From: Fervidifonticultor_A octavus_A
Lineage (GTDB): Bacteria > Sysuimicrobiota > Sysuimicrobiia > Sysuimicrobiales > Humicultoraceae
Assembly (NCBI GenBank): GCA_031459655.1
Contig: JAVKID010000103.1
Span: 1-9,546, forward strand
Direction: 5' to 3'
DNA: 9,546 bases
A program made the translations under genes and the position numbers. This document shows positions 1 to 4,728 of this stretch, piece after piece. Within the stretch, counting starts at the first letter, position 1. Every line of letters starts with the position of its first letter. Below the pieces are notes generated by a model. The model saw only the letters and a program-made list of their open reading frames with translations. It did no database searches and was not told the DNA's origin.

Positions 1-687
1 CTCGGAGGCGAGGCGCTCGTCGTCTCCGCCTACGGGGTCGAGCACGCCGTCCTGCAGGCCGCGCGCGACCGCGCCATGAAGCTCATCGACGCTACCTGCC
101 CGGTCGTGACCCGGGCCCACTCGCTCGCGTTCAAACTGGCCGAGGAAGGCTACCAGATCATCGCCGTGGGCGACCACGGGCATCCCGAGATGGTCACGCT
201 CAAGGAAGCGCTCGGCGACCGCGTGACCATCGTCCACACCCGCGAGGAAGCCGCTGCGGTGAAGCTGCGCGGCAGGATCGGCGTGATCTCGCAGACGACC
301 CAGTCCATGCAGAATTTCCGGGAGATCGTCGGGGACATCGCGCTGCGCACCAAGGAGCTCAAGGTCGTCAACACCCTGTGCCCGGCGATCACCGTGCGGC
401 AGGAAGAGGCCGAGGTCCTGGTCGAGCAAGTGGACGCCCTGGTGGTGGTCGGCGGGCATCACAGCAGCAACACGACCCGGCTGGCCGAGATCGGCCGGGC
501 CCGGATGCTGCCGACGTTCCACATTGAGACTCCCGATGAGATCGACCCGGCCTGGTTTGCCGGCGTGCGGCGGGTCGGCGTGATGTCCGGCGCCTCCACG
601 CCGGACTGGATCATCGCCGAGGTCGTCCGCCGGCTCCAGGAGATCGGCGCCTCGATGGAGGTCCCCACCGCGCACGCGGTCCCGTGA
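1..687 (+). CDS. ispH: 4-hydroxy-3-methylbut-2-enyl diphosphate reductase (IspH/LytB), 5' end missing
   Basis: IspH performs the last step of the MEP isoprenoid pathway, reducing HMBPP to IPP and DMAPP with a [4Fe-4S] cluster. The frame is open from base 1, and 228 residues are visible of a family usually near 300, so the start and first cluster cysteine lie upstream; the ATG at 76 is internal. Seen (numbering from base 1): DATCP with cluster Cys33, GHPE with catalytic Glu63, QTT at 98-100, NTLCP with cluster Cys127, SSN at 155-157 and GAS at 197-199, all in family order. One oddity is SAYGV at 9-13, where the family normally has SAHGV, so a diphosphate-contacting His is Tyr. The TGA stop overlaps the GTG start of der, suggesting translational coupling. 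The family call is firm; full activity is inferred. Confidence 0.93.
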   Translation, partial: LGGEALVVSAYGVEHAVLQAARDRAMKLIDATCPVVTRAHSLAFKLAEEGYQIIAVGDHGHPEMVTLKEALGDRVTIVHTREEAAAVKLRGRIGVISQTTQSMQNFREIVGDIALRTKELKVVNTLCPAITVRQEEAEVLVEQVDALVVVGGHHSSNTTRLAEIGRARMLPTFHIETPDEIDPAWFAGVRRVGVMSGASTPDWIIAEVVRRLQEIGASMEVPTAHAVP

Positions 688-2030
688 CGGCCCGTCCCTC
701 GGCGCCGGTCGTCGTCCTCGTCGGCCGGCCCAACGTCGGCAAGTCCGCCCTGTTCAACCGGATGATCCGCAGGCGCGTGGCGATCGTGGAGGACATCCCC
801 GGCGTCACGCGCGACCGTCTCTACGCCGTCAGCGAGTGGCGGGGGAAGCGGTTCACCCTCGTCGACACCGGCGGGCTGCACCTGGGGCCCTCGCACGGCC
901 TAGCGGCCAAGGTGCGCGAGCAGGTCAGGACCGCCCTGCGCGAGGCGGACCTCCTGCTCTTCGTCGTGGACGTGCAGGACGGCGTGGTCCCCGAGGACCG
1001 CGAGATCGCCGAGGTAGTCCGGCGGTCCCGCGTCCCCGTCCTGCTCGTGGCCAACAAGGCCGACGGCCCGGCCCACGATCTCGCCGCTCCGGAGTTCTTC
1101 GCCCTGGGGCTGGGAGACCCCATCCCGGTCTCCGCCCACCACGGTCGGGGGATCGGCGACCTGCTGGACGCCGTCGTGGCGCTCTTGCCGGAACCGGCCC
1201 CCCACGGGGTGGCCGAAGCACCCATGGCCGTGGCTGTGGTGGGCCGGCCCAACGTCGGGAAGTCCTCTCTGGTCAACGCCATCCTCGGAGAGGAACGGGT
1301 GGTGGTGGACGCGCAGCCGGGCACGACCCGCGACGCCGTGGACACCCCCTATGAGCGTGACGGACGCCGGTATCTGCTGATCGACACCGCAGGCCTGCGC
1401 CGGCGCGCGCGGGTGGGGCGCGGGATCGAGTCCTACGGCGCCGTCCGATCGCGCCGGGCCATCGAGCGGGCCGATGTGACGGTGCTGGTCCTCGACGCCA
1501 GCGAACCCGTCTCCGACCAGGACCAGCGCATCGCCGGCGAGATCGCCCGCGCCGGGTGCGGACTCGTGGTGGCGCTCAACAAGTGGGACCTCGTCGCCCG
1601 CGCTCCGCGGCCTGACCGGACGCGTGAGCAGGCGGTGCGCCGCGCGCTGCGATTCCTGCCCTATGCGCCGGTGCTGCCCGTCTCGGCCACGGCGGGATGG
1701 GGCATCGAGGCGCTGTTCTCAGCCATCAACCGTGTCGGCGCAGCGCACCGCGCCCGCATCGGCACCGGCGTGTTGAACCGCATCGTGGGGGAAGCCGTCG
1801 CTGCCCGGCAGCCGCCGGCGGATCGGGCCGGCCGGCGCCTGCGGATCTTCTACGCGACGCAGCCGGCCTCGAAGCCCCCGACCGTCGTGCTGTTCGTCAA
1901 CGATCCCAGGCGCATGCCCGAAGCCTACCTGCGCTACCTGGAGCGGGTCATTCGCTCGAAGGTGGACCTGATCGGCGTGCCGCTGCGGTTCGTGCTGCGC
2001 CGCCGGCGGGGCGAGGAGGCCCGGACGTGA
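684..2030 (+). CDS. der: Ribosome biogenesis GTPase Der (EngA)
   Basis: Der is an essential GTPase that helps mature the 50S ribosomal subunit in the cytoplasm. The 448-residue protein matches the usual family length. Two GTPase domains stand in tandem. Domain 1 has GRPNVGKS at 14-21, GVTRD at 40-44, DTGG at 61-64 and NKAD at 124-127. Domain 2 has GRPNVGKS at 187-194, GTTRD at 213-217, DTAG at 234-237 and NKWD at 299-302. A C-terminal KH-like domain (about 360-440) contains the FVNDP segment typical of Der and ends in an Arg-rich tail. The GTG start at 684 overlaps the ispH stop as GTGA and lies directly before the first beta strand. No key GTP-binding motif is missing. Confidence 0.97.
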   Translation: MTARPSAPVVVLVGRPNVGKSALFNRMIRRRVAIVEDIPGVTRDRLYAVSEWRGKRFTLVDTGGLHLGPSHGLAAKVREQVRTALREADLLLFVVDVQDGVVPEDREIAEVVRRSRVPVLLVANKADGPAHDLAAPEFFALGLGDPIPVSAHHGRGIGDLLDAVVALLPEPAPHGVAEAPMAVAVVGRPNVGKSSLVNAILGEERVVVDAQPGTTRDAVDTPYERDGRRYLLIDTAGLRRRARVGRGIESYGAVRSRRAIERADVTVLVLDASEPVSDQDQRIAGEIARAGCGLVVALNKWDLVARAPRPDRTREQAVRRALRFLPYAPVLPVSATAGWGIEALFSAINRVGAAHRARIGTGVLNRIVGEAVAARQPPADRAGRRLRIFYATQPASKPPTVVLFVNDPRRMPEAYLRYLERVIRSKVDLIGVPLRFVLRRRRGEEART

Positions 2031-2065
2031 CCGCATCCCCCAAGAGGAACTCCCGGCTCCACAAC

Positions 2066-2073
2066 GGAAGGAG
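2066..2073 (+). promoter_or_regulatory. Orphan Shine-Dalgarno-like site upstream of mutM
   Basis: GGAAGGAG is a strong anti-16S match, but it lies 36 bases before the mutM GTG at 2110. The mutM frame has a TAG at 2074-2076 and no other start codon between that stop and 2110. The site therefore does not set the mutM start in the usual way. It may be chance, a remnant, or brought closer by RNA folding. The 79 bases between der and mutM hold no convincing gene. Confidence 0.3.
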
Positions 2074-2109
2074 TAGCCCGCGCAGGTTTGCGTCGTCGGT
2101 GGTGCCGCC

Positions 2110-2913
2110 GTGCCCGAATTGCCCGAGGTCGAAACCGCCAGGCGGTCGCTGGAGCCGTTGATCGCCGGGCGGCGCATCGAGCGGCTGGAGGTCTTTCGGC
2201 CTCCATCCTTACGGTCCCACCGGCCCGCCGAGGCCGCCCGCCTCCTGAGCGGCCGCACCATCACGAGCGTGGTGCGCCGGGGAAAGGCCCTCCTCTTCGC
2301 CCTCGACGGCGGATGGTGGCTGGTGTTCCACTTCTCCCTGGGCGGCGTCATCCGGGTGCGGCCTGACGTCTCCCCCGATGCGGCGACCGCCGTCGCCCTG
2401 CACCTTGACGACGGGCAGGTGCTCGAGTTTCGCGAACTCCAGTTGAGCACCCTGAACATCTACGCGCAGGCCGACCTGGACCGGGTGCCCTACCTGGCGG
2501 ACCTCGGCCCTGATCCGCTGGATGAGGCGGTGACCTTGCCCAGGTTCCGCGAGGCGCTGGCAGGGAAGGGCGCCATCCGTCCCCTGCTGTCGGACCAGAC
2601 CCGGCTGGCCGGGATCGGCAACCTGTGGTCGCAGGAGATCCTGTTTGCCGCGGGCATCCGGCCCATGCGCAAGGCCCAGACGCTCTCGGACCGAGAATGG
2701 GCGCGGCTCTACCGGGCCATGCGCTCCACCCTGCGGCGGGCGGTGCGGGCGGGCGGCGAGCCGGACTTCCAGGACGCCACCGGCCGCCAGGGCCGTTACC
2801 GGCTGGCGGTCTACGGCCGCGGAGGGCAGCCGTGCCCGACGTGCGGGGCCAAGGTCGTCGCGACCCGGGTGGGCGGCCGGCCGGCGTTCTACTGCCCGCG
2901 GTGCCAGCGATGA
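2110..2913 (+). CDS. mutM: Formamidopyrimidine-DNA glycosylase (Fpg/MutM), divergent form
   Basis: This is a base-excision repair glycosylase with AP lyase activity of the Fpg/Nei family, 267 aa (family about 270). The start is fixed by chemistry: after Met removal the protein begins PELPEVE, giving catalytic Pro2 and Glu3, so GTG 2110 is right despite a weak Shine-Dalgarno. Seen: Lys59 in RRGK, LAGIGN in the helix-two-turn-helix region, VYGRGG, and a C-terminal zinc finger with Cys242, Cys245, Cys262 and Cys265, ending CPRCQR. Odd: the usual HLGM(S/T)G is HFSLGG (74-79), and the DPRRFG loop is replaced by RELQLSTLNIY (108-118). The Met-Arg-Phe triad that fills the gap left by the flipped base is therefore not recognisable, as in some Nei-like enzymes. 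The fold call is firm; 8-oxoG preference is uncertain. Confidence 0.9.
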   Translation: MPELPEVETARRSLEPLIAGRRIERLEVFRPPSLRSHRPAEAARLLSGRTITSVVRRGKALLFALDGGWWLVFHFSLGGVIRVRPDVSPDAATAVALHLDDGQVLEFRELQLSTLNIYAQADLDRVPYLADLGPDPLDEAVTLPRFREALAGKGAIRPLLSDQTRLAGIGNLWSQEILFAAGIRPMRKAQTLSDREWARLYRAMRSTLRRAVRAGGEPDFQDATGRQGRYRLAVYGRGGQPCPTCGAKVVATRVGGRPAFYCPRCQR

Positions 2914-2956
2914 CGCGGCGCTCGCCTCGGCCGGCGGGCGGAGGAGGGGTGTGCCG

Positions 2957-3313
2957 GTGAGCCCGCGCATGCCGACCCCGGTCGCGATGGGCAGCATCGC
3001 GGACCGGACGTTCACGATCGCCTGGTCAGACGGTCACCGCTCGACCTACTCGTGGGTGAACCTCCGCATCAGCTGCCCCTGCGCGGCCTGTGTGGGGGAG
3101 TGGCGCTACCGGCGGCCCCAGCTGACCCCACAGGACGTCCCGCCGACCATCCGCGCCATGGGCGTGTCGAAGGTGGGGAACTACGCCCTCCGCTTCGCGT
3201 GGTCGGACGGGCACGACACGGGGATCTACACCTTCACCTACCTTCGCCACGATCTCTGCGAATGCGAAGAGTGCACCGCCAGGCCGGGCGGATTGGAGTC
3301 CCCGCAGATGTGA
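2957..3313 (+). CDS. DUF971 / gamma-butyrobetaine hydroxylase-like N-terminal domain protein
   Basis: This 118-residue stand-alone DUF971 protein resembles the zinc-binding N-terminal domain of gamma-butyrobetaine hydroxylase; in bacteria its role is unsettled. Seen: IAWSDGH (21-27), LRISCPCAAC with Cys40, Cys42 and Cys45, VGNYALRFAWSDGHDTGIYT (73-92) with His86, and a second CxCxxC at Cys101, Cys103 and Cys106. In human BBOX1 a CxCxxC plus a later His binds zinc, and Cys40/42/45 with His86 match that pattern. GTG 2957 is chosen because AGGAGG at 2942-2947 lies nine bases upstream. GTG 2951 is too close to that site and ATG 2969 too far. It sits 43 bases after mutM and is probably co-transcribed. 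Its TGA forms part of the tRNA promoter. Confidence 0.87.
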   Translation: MSPRMPTPVAMGSIADRTFTIAWSDGHRSTYSWVNLRISCPCAACVGEWRYRRPQLTPQDVPPTIRAMGVSKVGNYALRFAWSDGHDTGIYTFTYLRHDLCECEECTARPGGLESPQM

Positions 3314-3319
3314 TATACT
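3293..3319 (+). promoter_or_regulatory. Probable extended -10 promoter for tRNA-Pro
   Basis: TGATATACT at 3311-3319 is a TGn extended -10 followed by TATACT (5 of 6 to consensus). A weak -35, TTGGAG at 3293-3298, is 15 bases upstream, short but tolerable with an extended -10. Transcription would begin near 3326, about six bases before the mature tRNA 5' end at 3332. The TGn bases are the stop codon of the DUF971 gene. In this GC-rich sequence the AT-rich hexamer is conspicuous. Confidence 0.6.
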
Positions 3320-3331
3320 TCCTCCAGATGT

Positions 3332-3408
3332 CGGGCCGTAGCGCAGCTTGGTAGCGCGCCTGAATGGGGTTCAGGAGGTCGGCGGTTCAAGTCCGCCCGG
3401 CCCGACCA
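3332..3408 (+). tRNA. tRNA-Pro (anticodon GGG)
   Basis: This is a 77-nt proline tRNA reading CCC and CCU codons. The 7-bp acceptor stem CGGGCCG pairs fully with CGGCCCG, followed by discriminator A and an encoded CCA at 3406-3408. The D arm carries TAGCGCAGC with TTGGTAGCGC. The anticodon stem CCTGA/TCAGG closes the loop ATGGGGT with anticodon GGG at 34-36. The T arm is GGCGG-TTCAAGT-CCGCC. C1 and A73 are proline identity features. It marks the boundary between the housekeeping genes and the polysaccharide locus. I found no clear att-like duplicate of its 3' end and no integrase nearby. Confidence 0.97.
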
Positions 3409-3423
3409 GTTCAGCGCCGGACG

Positions 3424-3460
3424 GGACGCGGGTCCCAGCCTTCGGGCGGGGCTCGCGTTC
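3424..3460 (+). terminator. Stable hairpin with cUUCGg tetraloop after the tRNA
   Basis: The arms fold as GGACGC...GCGTTC outside and CCC-A-GCC / GGC-G-GGG inside, closed by the extra-stable C(UUCG)G tetraloop at 3441-3444, with small mismatches and one bulge. It lies 15 bases after the tRNA CCA. No T-run follows, so it may be a weak or factor-assisted terminator, a 3' barrier for tRNA processing, or a leader hairpin for the NusG paralogue gene downstream. Confidence 0.45.
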
Positions 3461-3546
3461 GTGCTTCTGCGAGGCAGGGTGTGCCTTGAATTTGCCATCG
3501 TGAAGGAACCTTGCCCCGGGCGCAGAATAACTCGAACCAATAACCT

Positions 3547-3561
3547 GTATTGTCACAATAC
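3547..3561. repeat. Inverted repeat GTATTG-TCA-CAATAC, operator-like
   Basis: A perfect 6-bp palindrome with a 3-base centre sits in an AT-rich patch (about 3524-3562), 23 bases before the GTG of the NusG paralogue. The low GC stands out from its surroundings and fits a promoter/operator region. I could not place a convincing -35/-10 pair. No regulator gene lies beside it. Confidence 0.4.
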
Positions 3562-3584
3562 CTCGCTTGCGGAGTTGTGGGACG

Positions 3585-4130
3585 GTGAACGCGTCGTCTT
3601 CGTTCAATCGTCCTGCGCCGGTCGACCCAGGCGGCGCCGCCTGGTTTGTCGTCCAGACGAAGCCCCGCGCCGAGGACTGGGCGAAGCAGTTCCTCCATCG
3701 GCGCGACGTTCCCACGTTCCTGCCCCGCCTGCTGGTGCGCAGGCGCTACGGCTCGCGGCGCTGGCACGCGCTGGAGCCGCTGTTCCCGGGCTACCTGTTC
3801 TGCCACTTCGTGCCCGTTCCCGAGGCCATCGCGCGGGTGCAATGGACGCCCGGCGTCCTCCGTCTGCTGGGTGATGACGATGGCCCGATTTCCATCGACC
3901 GCGACATCGTCGACTACCTCAAGGCGCGCGAGGCGGAGCACGGCTACATGGCCGCCGGCCAGCCGCTGGCTGCCGGCGATCGGGTGCGTTTCGTCGGCGG
4001 TCCGTTCGCTTTGCTGGAAGGCATCGTCGAGCGGCCGGCCGCGCGGGCCGATCGCGTGCGGGTGCTGCTCTCGTTGATGGGCACCTCAGTGGTCGTGGAG
4101 GCCGACGAGGCAGTGCTTGAGCGGTGCTGA
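3585..4130 (+). CDS. Transcription antitermination protein, NusG paralogue (RfaH/LoaP/UpxY type)
   Basis: The protein is a specialised NusG that would travel with RNA polymerase and suppress pausing or termination in a particular operon. It has 181 aa. The NGN domain spans about 19-115: WFVVQTKPRAE at 20-30, then LFPGYLF at 66-72, a family hallmark that binds the polymerase clamp. A KOW domain covers about 128-181, with GDRVRFVGGPF at 131-141. GTG 3585 is chosen because GGAG at 3571-3574 is ten bases upstream; a TTG at 3567 is possible but lacks a site. Housekeeping nusG normally sits with secE and ribosomal protein genes. Here the neighbours are polysaccharide export genes, as for RfaH and UpxY paralogues. 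Which subfamily it belongs to cannot be told by eye. Confidence 0.87.
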   Translation: MNASSSFNRPAPVDPGGAAWFVVQTKPRAEDWAKQFLHRRDVPTFLPRLLVRRRYGSRRWHALEPLFPGYLFCHFVPVPEAIARVQWTPGVLRLLGDDDGPISIDRDIVDYLKAREAEHGYMAAGQPLAAGDRVRFVGGPFALLEGIVERPAARADRVRVLLSLMGTSVVVEADEAVLERC

Positions 4131-4199
4131 CCGGGGGTCGGCGCCGGCTGCAGACCGCCTCGCCAGACATGCAGTTGAGCCGGGCACAATTCAATGGCG

Positions 4200-4230
4200 G
4201 CCGGGGGTCAGCGGGGCGTACCCCACCGGC
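4200..4230 (+). other. Possible leader hairpin upstream of the small DUF2292-like gene
   Basis: GCCGG-GGGT pairs with ACCC-(CA)-CCGGC around an 11-base loop, giving 9 bp with a two-base bulge. It lies in the 126 bases between the NusG paralogue and the ATG at 4257. If it forms, this stretch is probably untranslated rather than coding from the ATG at 4194. The motif CCGGGGGTC occurs at 4131 and again at 4201. In DNA this GC-rich such pairing can arise by chance. Confidence 0.25.
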
Positions 4231-4256
4231 GGAGCCATGCCCGGGCCCCGAAGATC

Positions 4257-4499
4257 ATGGAGGCCGGCGATGAGCATGACCCCCCGCGCGCAGGCCGCAT
4301 CGTTCCCGGACCGGTCACGGTGCCGGGCGGCGAGCAGGCCCTGCGGCCGTGCGAGGCCAAGCTGCTGGCGTACATTCGCAACCACTGGGCCCTGGACTTC
4401 GGCACGCGAGAGGTCAGGCTGGTCATCGAGTACCAGGACGGTGCGCCGGTCCTCATCCGCGTGACGGGGAACATCGTCCGGGAGGAGAAGTTGAGGTAG
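4257..4499 (+). CDS. Small DUF2292-like protein
   Basis: The protein has 80 aa from ATG 4257. The C-terminal half (about 30-80) has the look of DUF2292: an amphipathic start (LLAYIRNHWALDFG), then EVRLVIEYQDGAPVLIRVTG and a charged end NIVREEKLR. That family is small, cytoplasmic and of unknown function, and I know it only by this short pattern. The start is uncertain. ATG 4194 is in frame but crosses a likely hairpin, and ATG 4257 has only a weak GAAG before it. The best Shine-Dalgarno (GGAGG, 4259-4263) points to ATG 4270 in another frame, with a run of six C just after it. GTG 4320 would give only the conserved domain. The gene sits between the NusG paralogue and the export operon. Confidence 0.55.
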   Translation: MEAGDEHDPPRAGRIVPGPVTVPGGEQALRPCEAKLLAYIRNHWALDFGTREVRLVIEYQDGAPVLIRVTGNIVREEKLR

Positions 4500-4595
4500 G
4501 AAGCCTGCACCCGCGCGGGTCCAACCCCGCCGGGCCGACGCACTGCACAGTACGCCAACTAAATAGCGCCAGACCGGGTTCCTGACCCGACGACA

Positions 4596-4659
4596 CGGGA
4601 GGGGGCCGATCGTGATCGTGCGCGCCGTGCTCGGCGCGTAGACGCTCGGTCCCCTCCTG
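4596..4659 (+). promoter_or_regulatory. Large two-tier hairpin in the export operon leader
   Basis: The outer arms GGAGGGGGCCGA (4598-4609) and TCGGTCCCCTCC (4646-4657) pair over 12 consecutive positions with one G-T, extendable by two at 4596-4597. Inside, CGCGCCG (4621-4627) pairs with CGGCGCG (4632-4638) around a TGCT loop, with T4619-A4640 and G4620-T4639 extending it. The tail CTTTCTC is too poor in T for a classical terminator. Candidate roles are an attenuator, an antitermination target for the NusG paralogue, or an mRNA-stability element. Confidence 0.6.
4612..4641 (+). CDS. Possible 9-codon leader peptide inside the large hairpin
   Basis: GTG at 4612 opens a nine-codon frame, MIVRAVLGA, ending with TAG at 4639-4641. 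GGAGGGG at 4598-4604 lies seven bases upstream, an ideal Shine-Dalgarno. That site is the 5' outer arm of the hairpin, and the codons run through the whole inner stem-loop. Ribosomes on this frame would open the inner stem and change access to the outer one, as in translation-dependent attenuation. It is very short, so chance remains a serious alternative. Confidence 0.3.
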   Translation: MIVRAVLGA

Positions 4660-4728
4660 GCTTTCTCGACCGTCCGCAGTGCACAGACGACGCCACGACA
4701 GCGGCAGACCCCGAGGAGGTTACCCGCG

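Larger units (their letters stand above)
4500..4728 (+). other. Structured leader region before the polysaccharide export gene
   Basis: These 229 bases hold no sizeable gene. Seen in order: a perfect palindrome ACCCGCGCGGGT (4509-4520), a small hairpin CGGGT-TCCTG-ACCCG (4575-4589), the large hairpin at 4596-4659 and the AGGAGG (4714-4719) that serves the ATG at 4729. TAAATA at 4560-4565 is a possible -10 but lacks a matching -35. No known riboswitch core was recognised; I looked for c-di-GMP-I, T-box and cobalamin-box patterns. Confidence 0.5.

Noticed and set aside
459..896. - strand open frame across the ispH/der junction
   Set aside because: It overlaps two well-supported genes, has no recognisable motif and no good ribosome site.
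3351..3359. GGTAGCG resembling the RfaH ops element
   Set aside because: It is the D loop of tRNA-Pro, where this sequence is expected.
3371..3941. - strand open frames across the tRNA and the NusG paralogue
   Set aside because: They run through a tRNA gene and opposite a recognised NusG-family gene, with compositions typical of reverse-frame shadows.
4518..4542. A 25-base stretch matching the 3' end of tRNA-Pro at 17 positions, considered as an att-site duplicate or tRNA relic
   Set aside because: It cannot form a proper T arm, the mismatches are spread throughout, no integrase is nearby, and such similarity is easily reached in GC-rich DNA.
4500..4728. A c-di-GMP, T-box or cobalamin riboswitch in the export operon leader
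   Set aside because: None of the conserved core sequences of these classes could be found; only hairpins are visible.
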